A stretch of DNA of 31,367 bases, from assembly GCA_003523185.1 (NCBI GenBank), contig DPGN01000058.1:18000-49366 (forward strand), given 5' to 3'. How positions within the stretch are numbered: position 1 is the stretch's first letter; each line of letters opens with the position of its first letter. The position numbers were made by a program, and so were the translations under genes. The notes beneath the pieces were generated by a model. The model saw only the letters and a program-made list of their open reading frames with translations, was not told where the DNA came from and ran no database searches. Shown here one piece after another: positions 23,410 to 31,272 of this stretch. Source of the stretch: Halieaceae bacterium (GTDB lineage Bacteria > Pseudomonadota > Gammaproteobacteria > Pseudomonadales > Halieaceae).

Positions 23410-24639
23410 TTAAAAGAGTACCCGTGTTCGCAAGGTCCCTTCGATCGCCGTCAAGCTCGTAATTAAGGCTTTTGAATAATCCGCCTCGATGTCGATGACC
23501 ACGTAACCCGTGTCACCCATCGTTTGAAGATACTGTCCGCTGACGTTCACGTTATTCTCACTGAACACCTGGTTGATAGCACTCATAACGCCCGGAATAT
23601 TCTGATGAACGTGAAGTAAACGATGCTTACCATCGTGCTCGGGTAGGGCTACCTCGGGGAAATTTACTGCCGACGTGGTTGTTCCGTTATCGCTGTATCG
23701 CGTCAGCTTCTCCGCCACCTCAACACCAATATTCTCTTGGGCCTCCTCGGTCGAGCCACCAATGTGGGGCGTCAGGATGCATTGATCCAGGCCTCGAAGT
23801 GGCGAAACAAATTCATCATTGTTCGAACGTGGCTCCACCGGAAACACGTCTATCGCAGCGCCACCAATGCGCCCTGATAGAAGTGCCTCGGCCAAGGCAT
23901 CTAGATCGACCACGTTGCCACGTGACGCGTTGATGAGCATAGCGCCCTGTCGCAACTTCTCTATCTCTTCACTGCCTATCAACAGCTCCGTACTGGCGTG
24001 CTGAGGCACGTGCAAGCTCACAACATGAGCATCCTCCAGAAGACTGGACAGGGTTGCCTTGGGTTGCGCATTACCCAGCGGGAGCTTTGACTGAACATCA
24101 AAGTAGATTACCTTCATACCAAGGCCTTCGGCGATTACGCCGAGCTGCATACCGATATTGCCGTAACCAATAATACCCAGTGTCTTACCCCGACACTCAT
24201 GTGAACCCTCGGCGGTTTTTCGCCACTCACCTCTGTGCGCGGCAGCACTTCGCTGTGGTACCCCTCGCAATAAAAGAATGACTTCGGCCATCACCAGTTC
24301 TGCCACACTTCGCGTGTTTGAGAAGGGCGCATTGAATACGGGAATACCGTTGCGAGAGGCGGCTTCTAAGTCGACCTGGTTTGTACCAATACAAAAGCAA
24401 CCAATGGCAACAAGACGCGGCGCTGCCTCAATCACCTGAGCACTCAGCTGGGTCCGAGATCGAATGCCCACAAAGTGAGCATCTTTAATCTCGGCTATGA
24501 GCTCTTCGGTGGGAAGTGCCTTCGAGTAGCACACGACGTTGTCGTAACCCGCCTTCGCTAATGCATCAATCGCACTTGGGTGAATGCCTTCAAGCAGTAA
24601 GAACTTAATTTTGGACTTTTGTAACGATTGTTGTTTCAT
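23410..24639 (-). CDS. serA: D-3-phosphoglycerate dehydrogenase
   Basis: 409-residue enzyme, first step of serine synthesis (3-phosphoglycerate to 3-phosphohydroxypyruvate). Seen: the NAD-binding LGIIGYGNIGMQLG, NASRGNVVDLDAL with the catalytic arginine, DVFPVEPR with the glutamate and LTPHIGGSTEEAQENIG with the histidine. A C-terminal ACT domain (about 335-409) keeps both asparagines (HQNIPGVM, NVSGQYLQT) that bind inhibitory serine in E. coli SerA, so serine feedback is likely. SerA of this type can also reduce 2-oxoglutarate to D-2-hydroxyglutarate; the divergent neighbour probably disposes of that product. It lies on the strand opposite to the flavoprotein and rpiA genes. Confidence 0.95.
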   Translation of the reverse strand: MKQQSLQKSKIKFLLLEGIHPSAIDALAKAGYDNVVCYSKALPTEELIAEIKDAHFVGIRSRTQLSAQVIEAAPRLVAIGCFCIGTNQVDLEAASRNGIPVFNAPFSNTRSVAELVMAEVILLLRGVPQRSAAAHRGEWRKTAEGSHECRGKTLGIIGYGNIGMQLGVIAEGLGMKVIYFDVQSKLPLGNAQPKATLSSLLEDAHVVSLHVPQHASTELLIGSEEIEKLRQGAMLINASRGNVVDLDALAEALLSGRIGGAAIDVFPVEPRSNNDEFVSPLRGLDQCILTPHIGGSTEEAQENIGVEVAEKLTRYSDNGTTTSAVNFPEVALPEHDGKHRLLHVHQNIPGVMSAINQVFSENNVNVSGQYLQTMGDTGYVVIDIEADYSKALITSLTAIEGTLRTRVLF

Positions 24640-24713
24640 CGAGTCTCTGACTTGGTGTCATGGCGCGGGGCGCAGATGGTAACATTACGCCCATTGTCTT
24701 TATGGAGTTCAGT

Positions 24714-26117
24714 GTGGCCGGATTGTCGATAGACATTATTCAGAAGTTAAGTGCGGTACTGACTCCGGAGCAGGTGGCTGTCGATCCCGCATCACTAGAG
24801 GCCTACGGTCAGGACTGGACCCGATTTACTCCACCGGCTCCGACAGCCATCGTGTTTCCCCGAGATACTGCCGATGTAGTGGCCGTTGTCGAATGTGCCC
24901 GACGCTGTCAATTCGCGCTCGTCCCGTCGGGCGGTCGAACTGGCCTGAGCGGTGGTGCCTGCGCCGCAAATGGCGAGGTTGTAGTGTCGATGGGTAAGAT
25001 GAACGCCATCGCGCCTGTTAATCTGACGGACCGCACTGTGACCGTAGGCGCCGGAGCTATCACCCAAAACGTACAACAGGCCGCTAAAGATGCAGATTTG
25101 TTTTATCCGGTCGACTTCGCATCGAGTGGCTCAAGCCAAATCGGTGGCAACATTGCGACGAATGCCGGTGGTATCAATGTCATTCGTTACGGCATGACCC
25201 GAGAGTGGGTTGCTGGCTTAACCGTGGTAACCGGCAAAGGTGAGGTGCTCGAGCTCAATAAAGGTCTGATGAAAAACAATACCGGGCTCGACTTTCGTCA
25301 CCTATTTATCGGATCGGAGGGCATTCTCGGCTTTATTACCGAAGCAACCCTCAAGCTCACAGCGCCACCCACAGACCCCACCGTTTTGGTATTGGGTCTA
25401 AGTGATATGAGCGCGATCATGGCCGTGTTAGATCGCATTCAATCAACAACGCCATTACTGGCCTATGAGTTTTTCTCAGAGCTTGCGGTCTCAAAGGTGG
25501 TTGACCACGCGGGGGTCGCACGTCCGTTCGAGACAAGAACACCGTTCTACGCCTTGGTCGAGTTCGAGCGCGAGAATGACATGACCGATGCGCATGTCTT
25601 TGAGGCGGTAGAGCAGTGCATGGAAGATGGCTGGGTGATTGATGCTGTAATGAGCCAAAGTGTGGCCCAAGCAAAGGCCTTGTGGCGGCTTCGCGAAGAC
25701 ATATCGGAAACCATTTCAAAATGGACGCCTTACAAGAATGATATCTCCTCGACCGTATCAAAGGTTCCTGAACTACTGGCAGCCGTCGACGACGTGGTTC
25801 ACGAGAACTACCCCGACTGGGAAGTGGTTTGGTACGGCCATATTGGTGACGGCAATCTTCACCTGAATATTTTGAAGCCCGAGAACCTGAACATTGAGGA
25901 GTTCAAAGCACGATGCAATGAGGTCTCTACGGATATTTTCGATGCTATCAAGAGACTCGGGGGCAGTATCTCAGCCGAACATGGCGTGGGCACACTCAAA
26001 GCGCCCTATCTCGGCTACAGCAAATCGGATGCAGAAATCGATGCTATGCGTGCGATTAAGGCAATTTTTGATCCGGACGGTATTCTCAATCCAGGTAAGG
26101 TGTTCTCCGCCGCGTGA
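24714..26117 (+). CDS. FAD-linked D-2-hydroxyacid (probably D-2-hydroxyglutarate) dehydrogenase
   Basis: 467-residue flavoprotein of the GlcD/DLD family. The FAD domain includes PSGGRTGLSGGA (about 71-82) and DFASSGSSQIGGNIATNAGG; the C-terminal domain carries the metal/substrate motif HIGDGNLHLNIL (about 376-387) and EHGVGTLK (about 422-429). Divergence from serA, 74 bp apart, parallels Pseudomonas, where a D-2-hydroxyglutarate dehydrogenase is coupled to SerA and pulls serine synthesis forward; that makes D-2-hydroxyglutarate the likeliest substrate, though D-lactate or glycolate cannot be excluded. I chose GTG 24714 because GGAG lies 6 nt upstream and it gives family length; the frame is open from ATG 24660, which lacks a ribosome-binding site and would leave only 20 bp for two divergent promoters. 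Confidence 0.85.
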   Translation: MAGLSIDIIQKLSAVLTPEQVAVDPASLEAYGQDWTRFTPPAPTAIVFPRDTADVVAVVECARRCQFALVPSGGRTGLSGGACAANGEVVVSMGKMNAIAPVNLTDRTVTVGAGAITQNVQQAAKDADLFYPVDFASSGSSQIGGNIATNAGGINVIRYGMTREWVAGLTVVTGKGEVLELNKGLMKNNTGLDFRHLFIGSEGILGFITEATLKLTAPPTDPTVLVLGLSDMSAIMAVLDRIQSTTPLLAYEFFSELAVSKVVDHAGVARPFETRTPFYALVEFERENDMTDAHVFEAVEQCMEDGWVIDAVMSQSVAQAKALWRLREDISETISKWTPYKNDISSTVSKVPELLAAVDDVVHENYPDWEVVWYGHIGDGNLHLNILKPENLNIEEFKARCNEVSTDIFDAIKRLGGSISAEHGVGTLKAPYLGYSKSDAEIDAMRAIKAIFDPDGILNPGKVFSAA

Positions 26118-26151
26118 GGCACAACCACAATAATGCAAAAAAGGAACCATC

Positions 26152-26820
26152 ATGGATGCGCACGCGCTGAAGCAGGCAGTAGCCAAGGAAGCCATCAAGC
26201 GAGTCGAAAGCCATCAAGGCAACGACATTATTCTCGGGATTGGTACTGGAAGTACGGCCGAATGCTTCATCGCAGAGTTGCCGAAATTACGTGACAGGAT
26301 AAAGACCACGGTCTCAAGCTCTGAGCGCTCATCCGCCCTGTTGCTTGAGCTCGGCTTCGAGGTGCAGGACTTAAATGCTGTCGATCGCGTCGATGTCTAT
26401 GTCGATGGCGCCGACGAAGCCACGCGAGACGGTTTTCTGATCAAAGGCGGTGGCGCCGCTCTCACGCGCGAGAAGATCGCAGCCGCAAAGGCAAACGAAT
26501 TTATTTGCATTGCAGACAGCAGTAAATTGGTGACGACGTTAGGCAAGTTCCCCTTGCCGGTTGAGGTGATTCCGATGGCTCGCACCTTGGTCCGCGACGC
26601 ACTGAATAGTCTGGGGGGCGATGCCGTGTGGCGCGAGGGTGTGGTAACCGACAACGGTAACATCATCCTCGATGTTCACGGACTCACCATCACTGACCCG
26701 CTCGAACTCGAATCCGCGATCAACAATATGACTGGCGTTGTCTGCAACGGCATCTTTGCGCATCGGCCTGCCGATGTCCTCCTCATCAGCAATGACTTGG
26801 GAGTTGTCCGAGTTTTGTAG
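26152..26820 (+). CDS. rpiA: ribose-5-phosphate isomerase A
   Basis: 222-residue cytoplasmic enzyme interconverting ribose-5-phosphate and ribulose-5-phosphate. Seen: ILGIGTGSTAECFIAEL (phosphate loop), TTVSSSERSSALLLELG, VDVYVDGADEATRDGFLIKGGGAALTREKI (catalytic aspartates, lysine and glutamate) and ICIADSSKLVTTLGKFPLPVEVIP. AAGGA about 6 nt before ATG 26152 is a good ribosome-binding site. It lies 34 bp after the flavoprotein gene and probably shares its transcript. rpiA next to serA is also the E. coli arrangement. Confidence 0.96.
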   Translation: MDAHALKQAVAKEAIKRVESHQGNDIILGIGTGSTAECFIAELPKLRDRIKTTVSSSERSSALLLELGFEVQDLNAVDRVDVYVDGADEATRDGFLIKGGGAALTREKIAAAKANEFICIADSSKLVTTLGKFPLPVEVIPMARTLVRDALNSLGGDAVWREGVVTDNGNIILDVHGLTITDPLELESAINNMTGVVCNGIFAHRPADVLLISNDLGVVRVL

Positions 26821-26840
26821 TCAACTCAAATGACTAAACA

Positions 26841-26868
26841 TTGACATATAAAGATATCTTTATATGAT
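26841..26868 (+). promoter_or_regulatory. metK promoter
   Basis: A perfect -35 TTGACA (26841-26846), 16-nt spacer and TATGAT -10 (26863-26868, 5/6). Transcription would start near 26875, about 23 nt before the GTG of metK. The spacer is filled by the palindrome described separately. Confidence 0.8.
26845..26866. promoter_or_regulatory. 22-bp perfect palindromic operator candidate in the metK promoter
   Basis: Each half is CATATAAAGAT reading inward, and the two halves are exact reverse complements with no spacer (centre between 26855 and 26856). It overlaps the end of the -35, the whole spacer and the first bases of the -10, so a bound protein would block RNA polymerase. Location before metK-ahcY suggests a SAM-cycle repressor such as the ArsR-family SahR; this naming is inference, as I cannot compare it with the published motif. 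Confidence 0.75.
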
Positions 26869-26897
26869 GCGTCGAAAGCAAGTCGGGGGATATACCT

Positions 26898-28067
26898 GTG
26901 AGTTCGTACGCATTATTTACTTCGGAATCGGTATCAGAAGGACATCCGGATAAAGTGTCTGACCAAGTATCAGACGCCATCCTAGACCTCTACCTAGCCA
27001 AGGATCCAAACGCGCGCGTTGCGGTGGAGACGCTGGTTAAGACCGGCATGGCAGTTGTGGCTGGTGAAGTCACCTCCTCAGCGACTGTGACGCCCGGCGA
27101 AATTGAAAGCACAGTGCGGAAAGTCATTTGCGATATCGGCTACGACAGCTCGGACGTCTGTTTTGATGGCAATACCTGTGCCGTGATAAACGCAATTGGC
27201 CTTCAGTCTGCGGACATTGCGATGGGAACGCACGAGGCCGATGAGGCGAATCAGGGTGCAGGTGACCAAGGTCTCATGTTTGGCTACGCAGCCAACGAAA
27301 CCGATACATTGATGCCAGCGCCGATTTACTACTCGCACCGCTTGGTTGAAAAACAGGCGGAGCTCCGCCGCTCGGGTGCTGCCGACTTCCTGCGCCCGGA
27401 CGCGAAAAGCCAGATTTCAGTGCGCTACGAGGACGGTAAACCCGTCGCAGTAGATGCAGTGGTTCTGTCCACGCAACACTCCGCTGACATCGATCAGGAA
27501 GCGCTGAGAGCTTTTGTGAAGCGCGAGATCATCGAGGCAGTGCTTCCTAGCGAGTGGCTGTCTAACGACACCAAATATCACATCAACCCCACCGGTCAGT
27601 TCATCATTGGTGGCCCAATGGGTGACTGCGGACTCACTGGACGGAAAATCATTGTCGACACCTATGGGGGCATGGCGCGCCATGGTGGCGGTGCCTTCTC
27701 GGGCAAGGATCCTTCCAAAGTCGACCGTTCAGCTGCCTACGCCGGTCGTTACGTTGCTAAAAACATCGTCGCTGCCGGCCTTGCTGATCGCTGCGAAATT
27801 CAGGTGTCCTACGCCATAGGGGTTGCAGAGCCCACATCTATTTCCATCGATACGTTTGGCACGGCAAAGGTCGGTGAAGACACCATTATCGATCTGGTAA
27901 GAACGCACTTTGATCTTCGACCCAAAGGTCTTATCAATATGCTTGACCTGAAACGACCCATCTATCGCCCCACGGCGGCCTATGGTCACTTCGGCCGCGA
28001 GCAAGCGGACTTTACATGGGAACGAACAGACAAAGCCGATGCACTACGCGCTGCGGCAGGATTTTAA
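26898..28067 (+). CDS. metK: S-adenosylmethionine synthetase
   Basis: 389-residue cytoplasmic enzyme making SAM from methionine and ATP. Seen: FTSESVSEGHPDKVSDQVSD (ATP/Mg site), GAGDQGLMFGYA, the glycine-rich GGPMGDCGLTGRKIIVDTYGG and GGGAFSGKDPSKVDRSAAYAGRY. It starts with GTG 26898, with GGGGGA 7 nt upstream and no in-frame alternative before SSYALFTSES. It is transcribed from a strong promoter that carries a palindromic operator candidate. ahcY follows after 26 bp, so the two are almost certainly co-transcribed: one makes SAM, the other clears the product of SAM use. Confidence 0.97.
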   Translation: MSSYALFTSESVSEGHPDKVSDQVSDAILDLYLAKDPNARVAVETLVKTGMAVVAGEVTSSATVTPGEIESTVRKVICDIGYDSSDVCFDGNTCAVINAIGLQSADIAMGTHEADEANQGAGDQGLMFGYAANETDTLMPAPIYYSHRLVEKQAELRRSGAADFLRPDAKSQISVRYEDGKPVAVDAVVLSTQHSADIDQEALRAFVKREIIEAVLPSEWLSNDTKYHINPTGQFIIGGPMGDCGLTGRKIIVDTYGGMARHGGGAFSGKDPSKVDRSAAYAGRYVAKNIVAAGLADRCEIQVSYAIGVAEPTSISIDTFGTAKVGEDTIIDLVRTHFDLRPKGLINMLDLKRPIYRPTAAYGHFGREQADFTWERTDKADALRAAAGF

Positions 28068-28081
28068 GTAATTACGGCTTT

Positions 28082-28088
28082 AAGGAGG
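28082..28088 (+). promoter_or_regulatory. strong ribosome-binding site deciding the ahcY start
   Basis: AAGGAGG, complementary to the 16S anti-SD core, ends 5 nt before ATG 28094. The frame is open back to 28016 inside metK, but this site fixes the real start. Confidence 0.9.
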
Positions 28089-28093
28089 TTTTT

Positions 28094-29485
28094 ATGACCA
28101 CTGCCATCGATTTAGCAACCTTTTCTGACTACAAAGTCGCCGATATCACGCTCGCCGAGTGGGGTCGCCGTGAACTGGAGATTGCAGAGACAGAGATGCC
28201 CGCACTGATGACACTGCGCGAGCGTTTACGTAATGAGCAGCCCCTTGCAGGCGCGAAAATTCTCGGCTGTATCCACATGACTATTCAAACAGGTGTATTA
28301 ATTGAGACGCTGGTCGATTTGGGTGCCGAGGTCCGTTGGTCAAGCTGCAACATTTTCTCCACTCAGGATCACGCCGCCGCCGCAATTGCTGCCAAGGGTA
28401 TTCCTGTCTTCGCATGGAAGGGCGAGACAGAGCCAGAGTACGAGTGGTGTATCGAGCAGACCATCCTACAGGACGGTAAGCCCTGGGAAGCGAACATGAT
28501 TCTCGATGATGGTGGCGACTTGACCGCCATGCTGCACGAGAAATACCCCGAGATGCTCGAGCGAATTCATGGCATCACTGAAGAAACAACCACGGGCGTG
28601 CATCGACTGTATGACATGCTCGAGGATGGATCGCTCAAAGTACCGGCGATCAATGTGAACGACGCCATCACAAAGTCAAAAAATGACAATAAGTACGGCT
28701 GCCGCCACAGTTTGAATGACGCGATAAAACGAGGCCTCGACCACTTGTTGGCTGGTAAGCGCGCTTTGGTCCTTGGCTACGGAGACGTTGGCAAGGGGTC
28801 AGCGCAATCGCTTCGCCAAGAGGGCATGATTGTCCGCGTGACCGAGTGTGATCCTATTTGCGCCATGCAAGCCTGCATGGATGGCTATGAAGTTGTCTCG
28901 CCTTTCATTAACGGTGTGAACGACGGCACTGATGCATGCATTGACACCCAATTGCTCGGACAAACGGATCTATTGTGTTCCGCAACCGGCAATGTTGATG
29001 TCTGTAGTGCGGCGATGCTGCGCGCACTCAAGCCTGGTGCAGTCGTGTGTAACATCGGCCACTTCGATAATGAAATCGACACGGCTTACATGCGCGAGTA
29101 TTGGGAGTGGGAAGAGGTCAAGCCTCAGGTGCATAAGATCTATCGTGATCGCGATACCAACGACCACTTGCTGCTGCTTTCTGAGGGTCGTCTCGTGAAC
29201 CTGGGTAATGCGACAGGGCATCCCTCGCGCATCATGGACGGCTCCTTTGCAAATCAGGTACTTGCTCAGATCCACTTGTACGCAAAGCGATTTGCCGATC
29301 TTCCAGCGGCTGACAAGGCCGGTGCTATCACCGTAGAGGTGCTGCCTAAGCATCTCGATGAGCAAGTCGCTGCGCTGATGGTAGAAGGGTTTGGCGGGGT
29401 TATGACCAAACTCACTGAACAGCAAGGTGATTATATTGGTGTGAGCGTCGACGGCCCCTTCAAGAACGACAGCTACAAGTACTAA
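28094..29485 (+). CDS. ahcY: adenosylhomocysteinase
   Basis: 463-residue NAD-dependent enzyme splitting S-adenosylhomocysteine into adenosine and homocysteine, relieving inhibition of methyltransferases. Seen: GCIHMTIQTGVLIETLVDLGAEVRWSSCN, the NIFSTQDHAAAAIA block, AINVNDAITKSKNDNKYGCRHSL (substrate lysine and aspartate), the NAD-binding LGYGDVGKGSAQSLR, CNIGHFDNEID and the C-terminal FKNDSYKY with the NAD-contacting lysine and tyrosine. Length and the inserted segment around 150-190 are of the long bacterial type. It follows metK in one operon. The presence of AhcY shows a one-step SAH recycling route instead of, or beside, Pfs/LuxS. Confidence 0.97.
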   Translation: MTTAIDLATFSDYKVADITLAEWGRRELEIAETEMPALMTLRERLRNEQPLAGAKILGCIHMTIQTGVLIETLVDLGAEVRWSSCNIFSTQDHAAAAIAAKGIPVFAWKGETEPEYEWCIEQTILQDGKPWEANMILDDGGDLTAMLHEKYPEMLERIHGITEETTTGVHRLYDMLEDGSLKVPAINVNDAITKSKNDNKYGCRHSLNDAIKRGLDHLLAGKRALVLGYGDVGKGSAQSLRQEGMIVRVTECDPICAMQACMDGYEVVSPFINGVNDGTDACIDTQLLGQTDLLCSATGNVDVCSAAMLRALKPGAVVCNIGHFDNEIDTAYMREYWEWEEVKPQVHKIYRDRDTNDHLLLLSEGRLVNLGNATGHPSRIMDGSFANQVLAQIHLYAKRFADLPAADKAGAITVEVLPKHLDEQVAALMVEGFGGVMTKLTEQQGDYIGVSVDGPFKNDSYKY

Positions 29486-29492
29486 GCCTTCG

Positions 29493-29538
29493 AACTCGGT
29501 AGCTGTTAAGCTTCCGCACTATGGGCAGCTACCGAGTT
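29493..29538 (+). promoter_or_regulatory. 13-bp perfect hairpin enclosing the rsmE start codon
   Basis: AACTCGGTAGCTG (29493-29505) pairs without mismatch with CAGCTACCGAGTT (29526-29538). G-U pairs can lengthen the stem by one pair outside and two inside. The ATG of rsmE (29521-29523) lies in the loop and codons 2-6 form the 3' arm. There is no ribosome-binding site in the loop. It follows the ahcY stop by 7 nt and the sequence after it (TTTACTCATC) is a poor terminator tail. Translational control of rsmE or mRNA protection of ahcY are both possible. Confidence 0.75.
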
Positions 29539-30249
29539 TACTCATCACGACCCCTAACGGTTGACGAGCAGTGCGATCTTGATGATCGTGCTAGGCACCA
29601 TCTCGCCCGGGTGTTACGAGTCAAACCGGGTGACCGGCTGCATGTGTTCAACGGAGACGGCAACAACTATCAAGGTGCCATCGTCTCCGCCACCAAACAT
29701 CAGGTATCAGTACTTATCGACAGCATCGAGCCGGCAGAGACTGAGTCGTCATTGAACACCTGTCTGGCCTTAGCCGTGTCTAAAGGCGATCGCTTTGAGT
29801 GGGCGATTAAAAAGGCTACGGAGCTTGGCGTTACTTCCATTGTGCCCATCCTGAGCCAACGCGTTGATGTACGTCTGTCGCCCGAGCGTTGGCAAAAGAA
29901 GCAGGAGCACTGGCAGCAAATAGTCATCAGCGCCTGTGAGCAAAGCGGTCGTGCCGTTGTTCCCAAGGTAAAAGAGCCGACAACTCTGTCCCAGTGGCTG
30001 TCCGATGTCGAGGCTGACTGCAAGTTGGTGTTGGACCCTGAGGCAACACCCAGTGCATTGCATGATCAACCCGCAAGCATTGCTCTGCTGATTGGGCCAG
30101 AGGGTGGCCTGGCTCCCTCGGAGCTAACACTGGCATCGGAGAATGGCTTTTCTGCCATGCGGCTGGGTCCCCGCGTATTGAGAACCGAGACAGCACCACT
30201 GGTCGCCCTTAGTGTCCTCGGCGCGCGTTGGGGCGATATAAACGCTTGA
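29521..30249 (+). CDS. rsmE: 16S rRNA (uracil1498-N3)-methyltransferase
   Basis: 242-residue SPOUT-class methyltransferase using SAM to methylate U1498 of 16S rRNA. Seen: HHLARVLRVKPGDRLHVFNGDG in the N-terminal PUA-like domain, SKGDRFEWAIKKATELGV, ISACEQSGRAVVPKV, the SAM-binding knot LLIGPEGGLAPSELTLA and LGPRVLRTETAPLVALSVL. ATG 29521 aligns with the family N-terminus (MGSYRVYSSRPL), although it lacks a ribosome-binding site and sits inside a strong hairpin. It is in the metK-ahcY gene line, so the gene for a SAM consumer lies behind those for SAM supply and SAH removal, and ahead of gshB as in E. coli. Confidence 0.95.
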   Translation: MGSYRVYSSRPLTVDEQCDLDDRARHHLARVLRVKPGDRLHVFNGDGNNYQGAIVSATKHQVSVLIDSIEPAETESSLNTCLALAVSKGDRFEWAIKKATELGVTSIVPILSQRVDVRLSPERWQKKQEHWQQIVISACEQSGRAVVPKVKEPTTLSQWLSDVEADCKLVLDPEATPSALHDQPASIALLIGPEGGLAPSELTLASENGFSAMRLGPRVLRTETAPLVALSVLGARWGDINA

Positions 30250-30309
30250 ACCAGAACCGCCCTCGAATCAGAATCTCGAGAGCAAACATCATTCGTGAGT
30301 GAAATCAGC

Positions 30310-31272
30310 ATGGCATTACGTATCGGGGTCTTAATGGACCCCATCGCCACTATCAATACAAAAAAAGACACAACGCTCGGCCTGCTTCGAGCAGCGAGTG
30401 CTGCAGGTCATCAGCTCACCTACCTTGAACAAGCTGATCTCACTGTGAGGAATGGTGAGACCATGGCCTCACTGCGGCCACTGACAGTTTATGACGACGA
30501 CACCGCTTGGTACGCAATGGGCGAACGGTACGACGCCTCGCTATCCGCGCTTGATGTGGTTCTGATGCGCAAAGACCCGCCCTTTGACATGGAGTTTTTC
30601 TACACAACTCAGCTGCTTGAGGATGCTGAAAGACGCGGCACCCTGATAGTCAACCGCTGCGCGAGCCTTCGAGACTGCAATGAGAAGCTATTTGCGACGC
30701 AATTCCCGGAGTGCTGCCCACCCTTATTGGTATCCCGAGATCCCACCGCACTTAAGGCTTTTTACGCTGAGCACGGCGATGTCATTTTCAAGCCTCTTGA
30801 CGGCATGGGTGGACAATCGATTTTTCGTGTCAAAGAAAACGACCCAAACCTCAACGTTATTCTGGAGACACTGACTGATAATGGTGGTGTCACCATCATG
30901 GCGCAGCAATACTTGCCTGCGATCAAAGACGGTGACAAGCGCGTGTTGATGATTAACGGTGAGGCGGTTCCCTTCTGCCTTGCGCGACTGCCGATGGCCG
31001 GCGAAAACCGAGGCAACCTTGCCGCTGGGGGCTCTGGTATTGTGCAACCGCTGACAGATCGCGATCGCTGGATTGCCGAACAGGTAGGTCCGACGCTTCG
31101 CGAGAAAGGATTACTATTTGTAGGCCTCGATATCATTGGCGACTATCTCACAGAGATCAATGTGACCAGCCCAACCTGCATGCGCGAAATCGACCGAGCG
31201 AAGAACACACAAATCGCTGAGCAGCTCATCGCGTGTATCGAGCGAAACGTCTCGGAGTCGCGTGGACGTTAA
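30310..31272 (+). CDS. gshB: glutathione synthetase
   Basis: 320-residue ATP-grasp ligase joining gamma-glutamylcysteine and glycine. Seen: IGVLMDPIATINTKKDTTLGLL, DVVLMRKDPPFDMEFFYTTQLLE, SLRDCNEKLFATQFP, the ATP-grasp FKPLDGMGGQSIFRVKENDPN, YLPAIKDGDKRVLMINGE, LAAGGSG and VGLDIIGDYLTEINVTSPTCMREI (Mg ligands). Nearly every block matches E. coli GshB (315 residues). I prefer ATG 30310 (MALRIGV) for family length; a GTG at 30295 would add five residues. It is 60 bp after rsmE. The 3' end overlaps the next gene's proposed start. Confidence 0.96.
   Translation: MALRIGVLMDPIATINTKKDTTLGLLRAASAAGHQLTYLEQADLTVRNGETMASLRPLTVYDDDTAWYAMGERYDASLSALDVVLMRKDPPFDMEFFYTTQLLEDAERRGTLIVNRCASLRDCNEKLFATQFPECCPPLLVSRDPTALKAFYAEHGDVIFKPLDGMGGQSIFRVKENDPNLNVILETLTDNGGVTIMAQQYLPAIKDGDKRVLMINGEAVPFCLARLPMAGENRGNLAAGGSGIVQPLTDRDRWIAEQVGPTLREKGLLFVGLDIIGDYLTEINVTSPTCMREIDRAKNTQIAEQLIACIERNVSESRGR

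Noticed and set aside
24660..24713. ATG 24660 as the start of the flavoprotein
   Set aside because: No ribosome-binding site, no family similarity in the added 18 residues, and it would leave only 20 bp between divergent genes.
26821..26897. SAM riboswitch before metK
   Set aside because: Promoter and palindrome occupy most of the 77-bp gap, leaving a leader of only about 23 nt.
28068..28093. SAH riboswitch before ahcY
   Set aside because: Only 26 bp separate metK and ahcY, too short for the known SAH aptamer; it contains just a strong ribosome-binding site.
28970..29425. 151-codon minus-strand open frame inside ahcY
   Set aside because: Shadow of ahcY, whose protein motifs are complete on the plus strand.
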